Shown here one piece after another: positions 54,155 through 63,158 of a DNA stretch of 64,000 bases. This stretch comes from Methanomassiliicoccaceae archaeon. Lineage in GTDB: Archaea > Thermoplasmatota > Thermoplasmata > Methanomassiliicoccales > Methanomethylophilaceae. The notes under the pieces were generated by a model, which saw nothing but the letters and a program-made list of their open reading frames with translations, had not been told where the DNA came from and ran no database searches. The number at the start of each line of letters is the position of its first letter. Within the stretch, counting starts at the first letter, position 1. The translations under genes and the position numbers were made by a program. The stretch covers positions 1-64,000 of the forward strand of contig PWHV01000022.1 in NCBI GenBank assembly GCA_003555025.1. The letters run 5' to 3'.

Positions 54155-54804
54155 GCCCGCACCACCACCATGGCGTGGTCCTTCTCGTAGGGCTCGAGCA
54201 TGCGCACGTCGACGACGCTGAGGCCCTCCGACTCCAACTTGGCGACGGCACGCTCCAGGATCTTGGCGGGGGCGGCGGTGACGTCCTCGGAGCGCGACTT
54301 CAGGGCCAGCATGCCCCGCTCGGCGCCGAAGGCCCTCATGTTCTCAGCCAGCATGGAGGCCTGGCCCTTCTGTGCCACGTCCTGGTAGACCACTGACGCT
54401 CCCTCCACTGCGAAGGCCAGGTCCTGAGGACGGCCGGCGTCCCCCATCACTGGGAGCATGTTGCGGCGCCGCCCGCAGACGGTGACCAGGTCGCGGAACG
54501 AGCGCGGCGAGACCTCGACGCAATACACGGTCCCGCGGTCGAGGAGGTCGGAGAAGTGGGACGCGGTGGTGCCGCTGGCCGCCCCCAGGTAAAGGAGGCG
54601 GTCGTCGCGGCGCAGCGGCAGCTCCCCTCCCCGCGCCATGAAGGCGGCGGGCTTGCTGCGCTGCAGCGACCACTCCCGCCATTCAGCGCCGTTGCGGCTG
54701 TGCAGCCTCTCGCCGTAGACCTTGCTGCCAGGGTCCAGGGAGCGGGTGAGGATGCGGCCGTCCCGCTCTGCCAGCCTCTCCTCCAGCCCGTCGGTGACGC
54801 GCAT
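54151..54804 (-). CDS. flpA: Fibrillarin-like rRNA/tRNA 2'-O-methyltransferase
   Basis: Catalytic subunit of the C/D-box RNP, 217 residues. The SAM site is LYLGAASGTTASHFSD. VYCVEVSPRSFRDLV, VVYQDVAQKGQASML and the C-terminal LEPYEKDHAMVVV match fibrillarin. It heads an operon with the Nudix gene. Usually adjacent to nop5 in archaea, it is about 18 kb from nop5 here. Confidence 0.95.
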   Translation of the reverse strand: MRVTDGLEERLAERDGRILTRSLDPGSKVYGERLHSRNGAEWREWSLQRSKPAAFMARGGELPLRRDDRLLYLGAASGTTASHFSDLLDRGTVYCVEVSPRSFRDLVTVCGRRRNMLPVMGDAGRPQDLAFAVEGASVVYQDVAQKGQASMLAENMRAFGAERGMLALKSRSEDVTAAPAKILERAVAKLESEGLSVVDVRMLEPYEKDHAMVVVRA

Positions 54805-54825
54805 GCTTTATGCATGGTCGCCTTC

Positions 54826-54833
54826 CATATAAG
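54826..54833 (-). promoter_or_regulatory. TATA box of flpA (leaderless)
   Basis: On the minus strand CTTATATG is centred 26 bases before ATG 54804. The rest of the gap from 54834 to 55046 shows no supported gene. Confidence 0.6.
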
Positions 54834-55046
54834 GGTATCAGACCCGGCGAGGAGGAACAGATGAGGGAGCCACGCTCGACGGCGTCCCCGGGCCTCGGCG
54901 CTCATCGGCAGGCCCACGATGGAGGGGCGGGTCGTGGACCTTCGCGATGGGGATGGCCGCGACCGGCAAGGGAGCTCCGCCATCGCTTTCCGCTCGGGAA
55001 TGTACCGACCAAAAGGGCCCGGCCGCCGACTTTTTGGACGGATGGC

Positions 55047-55934
55047 TCACAGGCGCAGCAGATACTCGGCTATCCCGTAGCCCTTCCTGCCGCGCCAGTC
55101 GTACTCCGCCAGCGTCTCGAACAGGAGGCTGCGGGCGCCGTCCTTCTCGAAAGGCAGGGCGGTCTCGCGGACGACGGCGCCGGATATCAGGTGCCGTTTG
55201 CCCTCCTCGTCGGCGATGTCGATGTCGAAGGACTGCGGCCCCCCTTTCGCGGCGTATCGCGTCTCCACCGTGGCGCGGCGCACCGCCAGGCTGCGGCCGT
55301 CGCGGTGCACGAAGCCCGCCACCACCTCGCCCTCGTCCAGCACCAGGCGGGTGAGGTTGAAGGCCGTCCTGCGGTCGAGCTGGCAGTTGATCCACATCCA
55401 CTCCCGCGGGGCGTTCCAGTCGCGTACGCCCCAGCTGTGGTCCCTCTCGCCCAGGCCGCGGACCCTCCGCACCTCGCCGCCGAGGGCCACCTTGCCCACC
55501 GCCTCGCCGTACTGCTCCCGGTGCTCGGCGGCCACCGACGCCGCCAGCCGCTCCCCCTCGGCGGAGACGCAGCGGCGGTAGTCGAACTCCTCGTTGAGCG
55601 GCGTCCACAGCACGTCCATATCCGCGTCGATGGGTATGGGACCGTCCTCGGTCATGCTCGCCAGCTGCCCGCTGAAGGCCAGCCTCCAGCCCTGTCCCTC
55701 CGGTGCGAAGGAGAGTCCACCGGCCTCAAGGCCGCCGCCCGCCCCGTCCGCTCTCATGCCGCAGACCATGCCCGGCGACATCATGAACAGGAAGGCCTCC
55801 TTGACGCCGCGGTTGGGCCGCAGGCCGATGCGCATGAACGCCGTCAGCTCCGCCTCGCGGTCATGGAAGTTGAAATACAGGCTCTCGCTCCAGTCCTCGT
55901 GTTCCCCCGCCTCGCGGGGCTCGAATCCGTCCAT
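55047..55934 (-). CDS. CrtC/AttH-like lipocalin-fold protein (DUF7064-like)
   Basis: A 295-residue soluble beta-rich protein. The best-conserved region is RVRGLGERDHSWGVRDWN near residue 160, which I recognise from the hydroxyneurosporene synthase (CrtC)/AttH-like superfamily. A second segment, WMWINCQLDRRTAFNLTRL, follows. No signal peptide or membrane helix is seen. It starts one base after the end of the large RPH-like gene, so the two are an operon and probably work on the same small hydrophobic molecule. Confidence 0.65.
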   Translation of the reverse strand: MDGFEPREAGEHEDWSESLYFNFHDREAELTAFMRIGLRPNRGVKEAFLFMMSPGMVCGMRADGAGGGLEAGGLSFAPEGQGWRLAFSGQLASMTEDGPIPIDADMDVLWTPLNEEFDYRRCVSAEGERLAASVAAEHREQYGEAVGKVALGGEVRRVRGLGERDHSWGVRDWNAPREWMWINCQLDRRTAFNLTRLVLDEGEVVAGFVHRDGRSLAVRRATVETRYAAKGGPQSFDIDIADEEGKRHLISGAVVRETALPFEKDGARSLLFETLAEYDWRGRKGYGIAEYLLRL

Positions 55935-55935
55935 A

Positions 55936-58446
55936 TCATTCCTCCAGCACTATGACGCCCTCGTTGCCGTCGACCGTCAGCATCTGACCGTCGCGCAGCA
56001 TCCTGGTGGCCGACTTCACCGCGGTGACCGCCGGCACCCCGTACTCCCGCGAAACAACCGCACCATGGGACAGTATGCCCCCGGTCTCGGTGACCAGGCC
56101 GCCGAGGCGGTGGAACACCGCCGTCCATCCCGGGTCGGTGTTGGAGGCCACCAGCACATCGCCCTCCTCCACCGCAGCCAGGTCGGCCACCGACTCCACC
56201 ACCCGCGCCCGGCCGCGGAACACCCCCGGGCTGGCGGCGCTGCCCTGTATCCTCTTCCCGCCCTCCGTCTCCGACACGGTGTCATCGAACTCCGCCCGGC
56301 CGCGCAGGAACTTCGGCGGCAGCGTGCCGCGGTGGCGCATGAAGTCGCGGCGTCGCGGGGGGATGCGCCGCCGCATGTCCCCGCCCGCCAGGGAGAACAA
56401 CTCGTCGAGACGGAGGAAGAAGACATCCTCCTCCTCGTCCAGCCACCCGTCGGAGTGCAGCCGCCGCCCGTACTCCAGCAGCACCAGCCGCTGCCGGAAC
56501 AGGATGTGGTCCAGGTAGAAGCGCTGGTTCTCGCGGAAGAGCAGGTAGGTCTGCGCCAGGTCGAGGACCCTGCGGAAGAGCAACGCCCGCAGGACGCCGC
56601 CCTTCATCCCCCTCACCCTCTCCATGACCTCCCGCTCGGCCTCGAGCCTCTCCTCCCTGCGCTCCCCCTCCACCTCCGCCAGGTCGCTGCCGGAGTCCAT
56701 CAGCGCCCTCAGCACGTCCAGGACCATCCCCGGGTCCTCCGCCCAACGCGGGTGGAGGATCTCCCGGGTGTGGCCGCGGTGGCCGTAGTCGAAGAGGAAC
56801 TCCTCCAGGCGGTCGCGGAATCTGTCGAGCATGGGGTCGTCCTCCAGCAGCTGCATGAAGGCGCGGTTGTCGGACTTGCGCAGCGCGTAGGCGACGTGGC
56901 GGTCCTTGGCCGCCTCCCGCGCCAGCCGGGAGAGGGCGATGTTGGTCTCCAGCGTGCGGTTGCCCGGGAGGCCGGACATCAGTTTCGAGTAGAGGCCGCC
57001 GCTCCCATCGTCCAACCAGCTGCGCAGCAGGTGGCGCAGCATCATGTTGGAGGCGATGGAGTGGCTAACCATGCCGTAGCGTATCAGGCGGTAGTGGCCT
57101 ATGGCCGCCTCCTCCACTTGGCGGTAGGCGTCCCGCAGCCCTTCGTAGCCCATGGCGGCGAGGTCGAGGCGGTCGAAGCGGGAGCACATCCCCATGAACC
57201 CTTTGGCCCAGCGCCGGTAGGCCTCGTCGGTGCGGGACAGCATCCCGTCGGGGTCGCGGACGGCCACCAGCAGCTGGGACATCAGCGCCCTGCCGGTCCG
57301 CGAGGGCGAACGCGATATCCTCCCCCTCTCGCTCTCCGGGTAGTAGTTGAGAAGCTCCGGGGAGCGGGCGTAGCGGGGGTAGTAGCTGAACGCCTGCTCC
57401 AGAACCCAGGTGTTGAAGTACACGTGCGAGCGGTGCAGGCGCAGCAGGGGCGCGTCCTCGATCTCCTTGTAGCCCATGATGCGGGCGCCCTCGTGGTTCA
57501 CGTGCTCGGTGAGCATCGGGCCCATCACCGAGAAGAACAACGGGGTTACGGCATCGGCCCAGTACTCGTCCCCGTAGGCCCTGGTCCACAGTATGCCGTC
57601 GTCCTCGGCCACGGTGGTTATCGGCCGGGACTGCAGCAGCCAGGCGCCGTGGCCGTCGATGGCCCATTCCACGTCCTGGGGCCCGCCGAAGAGACGCTCC
57701 AGCTCCTCGCCCATGGCGGCGAGGCCGGCGGCCTCCCTCTCGCTGAGGATGTCGCCCCCGCCCGCCACGGCGCCGTCGCGGCCGACATGGTATCGCTCCG
57801 GGGCCTTCGTCCCCGCGGCCAGGCCGTCACCGAGACCGCGCACCGCCTCGATGACGGAGCGTTCCTCGCCGCTCACCGGGTCCACGGTGAACATTATCCC
57901 CGCGCAGCGGGCGTCGACCATTCCCTGCAGCACCACCGCCATCCCTCCCTCGGAATGCGTCACGCGGGCGTCGTGGCGGTAGGCGATCGCCCTCTCGTTC
58001 CAATAGGAGGCCCAGCAGCGCTTGGCCGTCGCAGCGGCCTCCGCCGGCGGCACGTTGAGGAAGGAGTCCTGCTGGCCGGCGAAGCTGGCCTCCGGCATGT
58101 CCTCCGCCATCGCCGAGGAGCGCACCGCCACCGGCCCGTCGGCGGCCGCCTCGATCTCCCGCCGCAGCCCCTCCGGGACCTCGGCGGCGGCGAACATCGC
58201 CTGTATCCCGTCGGCGGCATGGCGCAGCTGGCCGCGGTCGCTGAAGTCCAGGTCTTCGAGGACGGACTCTATCCGCGGTCCGAGGCCGCTCTCCGCCAGG
58301 AATTGGCGGTAGGCGGCGACGGTGACCACGCTGCCCCCGGGGACGGGGAGGCCGGCGGCCGTCATGGCCGCCAGGTTGTGGCCCTTGCCGCCGGCGACGC
58401 CCGCCTCGGCGGCCTCGCTGTCCGAAAGCCTGAGCACCCTCTTCAT
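55936..58446 (-). CDS. Rifampicin phosphotransferase-like PEP-synthase-family enzyme
   Basis: An 836-residue three-domain phosphotransferase. The N-terminus is an ATP-grasp domain (VAGGKGHNLAAM, VRSSAMAEDMPEASFAG, MFTVDPVSGEE, then LLQSRPITT near 305). The middle 400 residues are helical, like the substrate domain of RPH. The C-terminus is the swivelling phosphohistidine domain with TDPGWTAVFHRLGGLVTE and His794 in GGILSHGAVVSREYG. The PEP/pyruvate barrel of true PEP synthase is missing. Substrate unknown. ATG 58446 is chosen from the upstream TATA-like ATGTATTATCC. Confidence 0.85.
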   Translation of the reverse strand: MKRVLRLSDSEAAEAGVAGGKGHNLAAMTAAGLPVPGGSVVTVAAYRQFLAESGLGPRIESVLEDLDFSDRGQLRHAADGIQAMFAAAEVPEGLRREIEAAADGPVAVRSSAMAEDMPEASFAGQQDSFLNVPPAEAAATAKRCWASYWNERAIAYRHDARVTHSEGGMAVVLQGMVDARCAGIMFTVDPVSGEERSVIEAVRGLGDGLAAGTKAPERYHVGRDGAVAGGGDILSEREAAGLAAMGEELERLFGGPQDVEWAIDGHGAWLLQSRPITTVAEDDGILWTRAYGDEYWADAVTPLFFSVMGPMLTEHVNHEGARIMGYKEIEDAPLLRLHRSHVYFNTWVLEQAFSYYPRYARSPELLNYYPESERGRISRSPSRTGRALMSQLLVAVRDPDGMLSRTDEAYRRWAKGFMGMCSRFDRLDLAAMGYEGLRDAYRQVEEAAIGHYRLIRYGMVSHSIASNMMLRHLLRSWLDDGSGGLYSKLMSGLPGNRTLETNIALSRLAREAAKDRHVAYALRKSDNRAFMQLLEDDPMLDRFRDRLEEFLFDYGHRGHTREILHPRWAEDPGMVLDVLRALMDSGSDLAEVEGERREERLEAEREVMERVRGMKGGVLRALLFRRVLDLAQTYLLFRENQRFYLDHILFRQRLVLLEYGRRLHSDGWLDEEEDVFFLRLDELFSLAGGDMRRRIPPRRRDFMRHRGTLPPKFLRGRAEFDDTVSETEGGKRIQGSAASPGVFRGRARVVESVADLAAVEEGDVLVASNTDPGWTAVFHRLGGLVTETGGILSHGAVVSREYGVPAVTAVKSATRMLRDGQMLTVDGNEGVIVLEE

Positions 58447-58534
58447 ATCCGACCGCTGCCTATGCGGGTGGTAGGATAATACATTTTCAGCTGGAACACA
58501 AGCCAATTATAGGGCCCATTACAATGAACGAGGG

Positions 58535-59311
58535 ATGATGGAGCTTTTGGAGGAACTCTCGGTACTAATACGCGACATAGCCCGCGGCATGCCTGAGGCG
58601 GGCGAGCGCGGCATGGAGGTATGCCTCGGCGCCGACGGGACGCCGACCACGCAGATCGACAAGTGCGCCGAGAACGTGGCCCTCGCTCTCCTGGAGGAGA
58701 GGGACGCCCCCCTAAACGTGCTCAGCGAGGAGATAGGGTTCGTGGACCGCGGTCACGACCGCACCCTGGTCATCGATCCCATCGACGGCACTCACAACTC
58801 CATCATGGGCGTGCCCCTCTACACCGCGTCGCTGGCGGTGGGCAAGGAGAGCCTCCGCGACGTCGAGTACGCATACATCCGCAACCTGGTCACCGACGAC
58901 GTCTACAGCGCCGTCAAGGGCCAGGGCGCGTACCACAACGGACGGCGCATGAGCGCTCGGTCCCATTCCGACCCTGACGAACTGACGATGATGCTCTACC
59001 TCGGCTGCGGCGCCCACCCGGACACCTTCAAGCTGCTCAAGGGCTGCCGCCGCACCCGCGCCTACGGCTGCGCGTCGATCGAGATGTGCCTGGTGGCCGA
59101 CGGGGCCGCCGACGGGTTCATGATGAACTCCGAGGACCCCTCCAAGAGCATAAGGGTGATCGACATCGCCGCCAGCCATCTCATCCTCCGCGAGGCGGGG
59201 GGAGAGGTCTACGACCTCTCCGGCGAGCCGATGGACATGCCCTTCGACATCGCCGCCAGGCAGAACTTCCTCGCCGTGGGGGACAGCAGGTTGAAGGAGG
59301 TGCTGCTCTGA
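58535..59311 (+). CDS. Inositol monophosphatase / fructose-1,6-bisphosphatase family (archaeal type IV)
   Basis: Metal-dependent sugar phosphatase of 258 residues. The acidic motif is SEEIGF near 64-69, and the metal site is DPIDGTHN (81-88). The C-terminal WD-like motif appears as RVIDIAASHLILREAGG. Archaeal members hydrolyse both inositol 1-phosphate and fructose 1,6-bisphosphate. It is coupled to the NAD kinase gene by a CTGA overlap; in M. jannaschii the same two activities are fused in one protein. Confidence 0.92.
   Translation: MMELLEELSVLIRDIARGMPEAGERGMEVCLGADGTPTTQIDKCAENVALALLEERDAPLNVLSEEIGFVDRGHDRTLVIDPIDGTHNSIMGVPLYTASLAVGKESLRDVEYAYIRNLVTDDVYSAVKGQGAYHNGRRMSARSHSDPDELTMMLYLGCGAHPDTFKLLKGCRRTRAYGCASIEMCLVADGAADGFMMNSEDPSKSIRVIDIAASHLILREAGGEVYDLSGEPMDMPFDIAARQNFLAVGDSRLKEVLL
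59296..59302 (+). promoter_or_regulatory. Ribosome binding site that sets a CTG start for NAD kinase
   Basis: GGAGGTG lies exactly five bases before CTG 59308, which overlaps the phosphatase stop as CTGA. The sequence and spacing equal those of the leuD start at 2824-2838. Confidence 0.65.
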
Positions 59312-60114
59312 GGTACGGGGTCTACACCAACCTGAGCATCGACGAATCCACCGCGGTCACGCGCCAAGTGCTGGACTGCCTCAAGGGCGAGGAGGTGGTG
59401 CTGGAGAGCATGACCGCCGAGGCCCTGGGTATGGAGGGCGAGCATCTGGACGATATGGATGTGGACCTGCTGGTGACCGTGGGCGGCGACGGGACCATAC
59501 TGCGGGCGATGCAGAAGAACGATGCCATAATCCTCGGGGTCAACGCGGGGATGGTGGGATTCCTCGCCGAGGTGGCCCACGACGAGATACCGCAAGCGAT
59601 GGAGAGGGTGCTCAATGGCGAGTACTTCATCGAGAAGCGCTTCAAGCTGCGCACCGACTACGAGGGCAAAAGACTGGCCGACGCTATGAACGAGGCGGTG
59701 ATACACAGCGACGCGGTGGCGAAGATACGCCACTTCCGCATTATGGTCGACGATCAGGTGGCCACCGAGCTGCGCGCCGACGGCGTGATCGTCTCCACCC
59801 CCACCGGCTCCACCTGCTACGCCATGAGCGTCGGCTCCCCCATCATCGACCCGCACGTGAACGCCTTCGTCTTCGTGCCCATGGCCCCCTTCAAGTTCGC
59901 CGCCCGGCCGATGGTGGTGCCCAGCAGCGCCCGCATCAAGGTGGAGCTGCTAATGGACAAGGGCTGCCTGCTGGTCATCGACGGGCAGCGGGAGTACCAT
60001 ATCCGCGGCAACAGCAGCGTGGAGTTCTCCCTCTCCAAGAACTACGGGCGCTTCCTCCGCTTCGAGGACAACTTCTACGCCCGGATGCAGGAGAAGCTGG
60101 TAGGTTCGCTATGA
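59308..60114 (+). CDS. nadK: NAD kinase, probable CTG start
   Basis: Makes NADP from NAD, 268 residues. The signature is VGGDGTILRA (GGDGT at 59-63). GVNAGMVGFLAEV and DGVIVSTPTGSTCYAMSVGSP complete the nucleotide sites, and DGQREY is near the end. With CTG 59308 the protein begins (M)RYGVYTNLS. No ATG, GTG or TTG near this point is in frame. It ends in ATGA, overlapping the JAMM gene. Confidence 0.93.
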   Translation: MRYGVYTNLSIDESTAVTRQVLDCLKGEEVVLESMTAEALGMEGEHLDDMDVDLLVTVGGDGTILRAMQKNDAIILGVNAGMVGFLAEVAHDEIPQAMERVLNGEYFIEKRFKLRTDYEGKRLADAMNEAVIHSDAVAKIRHFRIMVDDQVATELRADGVIVSTPTGSTCYAMSVGSPIIDPHVNAFVFVPMAPFKFAARPMVVPSSARIKVELLMDKGCLLVIDGQREYHIRGNSSVEFSLSKNYGRFLRFEDNFYARMQEKLVGSL

Positions 60115-60479
60115 GCCGGTGGACCATCGAGCGCGAGGTCATCGAGTCCGTCAACGAGTCCGCCCGCTACAGCATGCCCAACGAGTTCCTCTGTCTGCTG
60201 CGGGAGGAGGAAGGGGTGATATGCGAGCTGGTGCTGCTGCCCGGTACGTTGAGCGGCGAGAGCCACGGCATACTGGATGTGAACATGGCTCCGATATCCT
60301 ACGGCGTGGCGGGCTCGGCCCACTCCCATCCCAGCCACAGCAACGAGCCATCCGACCCCGACATCGGCTTCTTCAACTCCATTGGCGGGGTGCACATCAT
60401 CACCTGCCTCCCTTACGATGAGAACAGCTGGAGGGCCTATGACAGCTCGGGAAGGCCCTTGGACGTCGACCTGGTCTAG
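60111..60479 (+). CDS. JAMM/MPN+ metalloprotease-like protein
   Basis: A 122-residue single-domain protein with a full zinc-protease JAMM motif: Glu25, then His71-x-His73-Pro, Ser81 and Asp84 in the segment SAHSHPSHSNEPSDPD. Archaeal JAMM proteins cleave ubiquitin-like SAMP conjugates. It is the third gene of a phosphatase-NAD kinase-JAMM operon. No ubiquitin-like gene is nearby. Its stop lies in CTAG shared with the convergent glmU. Confidence 0.87.
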   Translation: MSRWTIEREVIESVNESARYSMPNEFLCLLREEEGVICELVLLPGTLSGESHGILDVNMAPISYGVAGSAHSHPSHSNEPSDPDIGFFNSIGGVHIITCLPYDENSWRAYDSSGRPLDVDLV

Positions 60480-61702
60480 ATGACCTTCGAGTCGGGTCCC
60501 AGCATGCCGAAGGCCTTGGCGCCGGCGCCGATGACCGCCCTCTCGAACACCACCGTGCCCGGCAGTATCATGGCGTTGATGCCGGTCTCCACGTCATCGC
60601 CCATGATCACTCCGAGCTTGCGGCGGCCGCTGTCGATGAAGCCGTCCTTGCCCATGACCTTGATGCCGCGGTGGTCGAAGCGGAGGTTGGCCACCTTTGT
60701 TCCGGAGCCGAGGTTGCAGCGCTCGCCGATGACGCTGTCGCCCACGTAGTTGTGGTGCGGTAGATTGGTGTCGGCCATGACGACGCTGTTCTTCACCTCG
60801 GAGGCGTTGCCGACGCGGCAGCGCGGCCCCAGGCAGGTGCTCGGCCGGATGTGGCAGTTGGGGCCGATGTCGCAGTCCGCCGATATGTACGCCGGGCCTT
60901 CGATGTAGCTGCCGCTGCGGATTCGGGCGCCCTCCTCCACCACCACGTCGCCGATGACGGCCGCGCCGTCCTCGACCGTTCCTTCCACCCTTCTCCCCTG
61001 CGAGGCCATCAGGGTCTCGTTGGCTTTGAGAAGGTCCCAGGCCTGGCCCACGTCCATCCACGGGCCGCGCAGCTGATGCACCGCCACGCCCTCGGCCGCG
61101 GACATGGCCGACAGCGAGTCGGTGATCTCGTACTCGCCGCGGGCGGAGAGGCCGGTGTCGCGTATATGGGGGAAGATTCCGGGGTCGAAAAGGTAGATGG
61201 AGGCGTTTATGAGGTCGCTACGGGGGCTCTCAGGCTTCTCGGCGATGCGCAGCATCCTCCCGCCCTCGGCCTCGATGACGCCGAAGCGGGAGGGGTCCTC
61301 GGCCTTGGCCGCCGCCATTACGCTCACACCCTCGCTCTCGTAGCGCTCCCTCATGGCCACCAGGTCGCCGCGTTCCACCAGCACGTCCCCCGCCAGGCAG
61401 AAGAACGGCCCGTCCATCATGCCCTCGGCCCTGCCGATGGCGTGGGCGGTCCCCTTCCTCTCCTTCTGCTCCAGGTACCTTATGCTCACTCCTGTGCCCT
61501 CGCCGTTGCGGTAATGGGAGCGGATGCGGTCGCCCCGGAAGCCGGTGACGATCACCACCTCCTCCACCCCCGCTTCTTTGAGGGCATCGATGGCGTGGGT
61601 GAGGAACGGCCTCCCCGCCACCGTCAGCAGCGGCTTGGGGGTGTTGCTCGTCAAGGGGCGCAGCCGGGTGCCTTCGCCGGCCGCGAGCAGCAGGGCCTTC
61701 AT
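60476..61702 (-). CDS. glmU: GlmU-like bifunctional sugar-1-phosphate nucleotidylyltransferase/acetyltransferase
   Basis: A 408-residue enzyme with an N-terminal pyrophosphorylase domain (MKALLLAAGEGTRLRPLT, then TPKPLLTVAG, LAGDVLVERGD) and a C-terminal left-handed beta-helix from about 235, carrying the acetyltransferase-type HHNYVGDSVIGERCNLGSGT. In archaea such proteins make UDP-GlcNAc from glucosamine 1-phosphate. It overlaps the upstream phosphoglucosamine mutase gene by four bases. Confidence 0.92.
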   Translation of the reverse strand: MKALLLAAGEGTRLRPLTSNTPKPLLTVAGRPFLTHAIDALKEAGVEEVVIVTGFRGDRIRSHYRNGEGTGVSIRYLEQKERKGTAHAIGRAEGMMDGPFFCLAGDVLVERGDLVAMRERYESEGVSVMAAAKAEDPSRFGVIEAEGGRMLRIAEKPESPRSDLINASIYLFDPGIFPHIRDTGLSARGEYEITDSLSAMSAAEGVAVHQLRGPWMDVGQAWDLLKANETLMASQGRRVEGTVEDGAAVIGDVVVEEGARIRSGSYIEGPAYISADCDIGPNCHIRPSTCLGPRCRVGNASEVKNSVVMADTNLPHHNYVGDSVIGERCNLGSGTKVANLRFDHRGIKVMGKDGFIDSGRRKLGVIMGDDVETGINAMILPGTVVFERAVIGAGAKAFGMLGPDSKVI

Positions 61703-62991
61703 GACATGCACCTCCGCAGCAGCGCCTCGGCGCTCTCCACCGTCTCCTTCAGCCTCTCCCCGTCCCGCGCCTCGGCGGTGAGCCTGATGATGGGCTCCGT
61801 CCCCGAGAAGCGTATCAGGAACCAGGCGTCGCCGAGGTTGACGCGGAAGCCGTCGATGTCGATGACCTCCTCGCATTCCAGGGAGCCGACCTCCTCCTCC
61901 AGCGCCGCCTCGATGGCGCCCTTCGCCTTGTCGTAGCGGTACTTCCTCTTCTCCATGGGATAGGAGGGGAGGGAGTCGACGCGGTCGCAGAGCCGGCCCT
62001 CGGATGCCATGCTGGCGATGAGGGCCGCCGCGTAGACCCCGTCCGGGCAGTAGCCCTGGTCGGCGAAGACGAACGTCCCCGAGGGCTCGCCGCCGAAGGC
62101 GATGCCCTGTTTCTTCATCGCGTCCGAGATGTACACGTCGCCGACACGGGTGCGCAACACATCACCAACCAGGTCCTCGATGGCCAGGGAGGCGTCTATG
62201 GGCACCGCCACGCGTCGCGGCCGCAGGTGGTCGACGAACATCGCCAGCAGAACGTCCCCGCTCAGGTAACGGCCCTTCTCGTCGACGGCCACGACGCGGT
62301 CGCCGTCGCCGTCGTGGGCCAGGCCTATGCCCCCATGGGTCCTGACCAGCGAAACAAGGTCCTGGAGGTTCTCCTCGGTGGGCTCCGGCATCCTCCCCGG
62401 GAAGCGGCCGTCCATCTGGCAGTTGAGGGTGAGCACCCTGCCGCCCATGTCGCCCAGGAGGCCGGGGGTGATCAGCGAGGTGGGCCCGGCGGCGCAGTCC
62501 AGGACCACGTCGCCGTCGCAGCTCAGCTGTGATGCCACCGCCTGGCGGTGCTCCTCGAGGGCGCCCTCGTGGCGATGCATGCCTCCCAGCATGTCGTAGG
62601 GGCGGTTGATGAAATCGGAATCGATGATGCGGCGCTCCACCATGGCGGTCTGCTCGGGGTCGAAGGCGGAGCCGTCGGGGTTCCACATCTTGACGCCGTT
62701 GTACTCCGCGGGATTATGGGACGCGGTGACCATCAGCCCGGCATCGTACCCCGCCGCGGCGCGGGCGAGGGTGGGCGTGGGCAGCACGCCGGCGCAGTAG
62801 GCGTCCGAGCCCACCGAGCAGATCCCCGCCACCAGGGCGCTGACCATCATGTCGCCCGATGTGCGGGTGTCCTTGGCGATGACTATCCTCTCATTCAAGG
62901 CTCCCACCGAGGCGCCTATGGACATCACCAGCTCGGGGGTGATGAGCTCCCCCACCTTGCCTCTTATACCGGATGAGCCGAACAGCGACAT
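61699..62991 (-). CDS. glmM: Phosphoglucosamine mutase
   Basis: Converts glucosamine 6-phosphate to glucosamine 1-phosphate, 430 residues. The phosphoserine is Ser91 in VTASHNPAEYNG. The metal loop is HDGDGDRVV, the sugar loop GGEPSGTF, and the phosphate loop RFSGTEPIIR. The coupling to glmU (ATGA overlap) sets this enzyme, rather than the paralogue at 32163, as the GlmM. Starts at ATG 62991. Confidence 0.92.
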   Translation of the reverse strand: MSLFGSSGIRGKVGELITPELVMSIGASVGALNERIVIAKDTRTSGDMMVSALVAGICSVGSDAYCAGVLPTPTLARAAAGYDAGLMVTASHNPAEYNGVKMWNPDGSAFDPEQTAMVERRIIDSDFINRPYDMLGGMHRHEGALEEHRQAVASQLSCDGDVVLDCAAGPTSLITPGLLGDMGGRVLTLNCQMDGRFPGRMPEPTEENLQDLVSLVRTHGGIGLAHDGDGDRVVAVDEKGRYLSGDVLLAMFVDHLRPRRVAVPIDASLAIEDLVGDVLRTRVGDVYISDAMKKQGIAFGGEPSGTFVFADQGYCPDGVYAAALIASMASEGRLCDRVDSLPSYPMEKRKYRYDKAKGAIEAALEEEVGSLECEEVIDIDGFRVNLGDAWFLIRFSGTEPIIRLTAEARDGERLKETVESAEALLRRCMS

Positions 62992-63100
62992 TTCTATCGC
63001 GGGGGCATGCCCTCGGTGAGTTATCTTTCTTCCTATATCCCCGCGGGACGGCAGCGCGATAGCCCTTTACACGCTGGCTCATAAGCGCTGTTATTAGTAA

Positions 63101-63158
63101 CTTTTATATATCAAAAAAGGTCTGGATGGAGGTTTTTTTGGCAAAGATATATATATTC
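63101..63158 (+). promoter_or_regulatory. Double TATA region of the 72-residue protein gene
   Basis: CTTTTATATA (63101-63110) and AAGATATATATATTCG (63144-63159) are two strong TATA-like elements about 45 bases apart. The second should give a transcript starting near 63180 with a 40-base leader. Confidence 0.6.

Noticed and set aside
55594-58479. Long open frame of 961 codons on the plus strand
   Set aside because: It is antisense to the RPH-like enzyme gene, with low-complexity His/Val/Arg/Leu-rich composition typical of GC-rich shadow frames and no domain motif.
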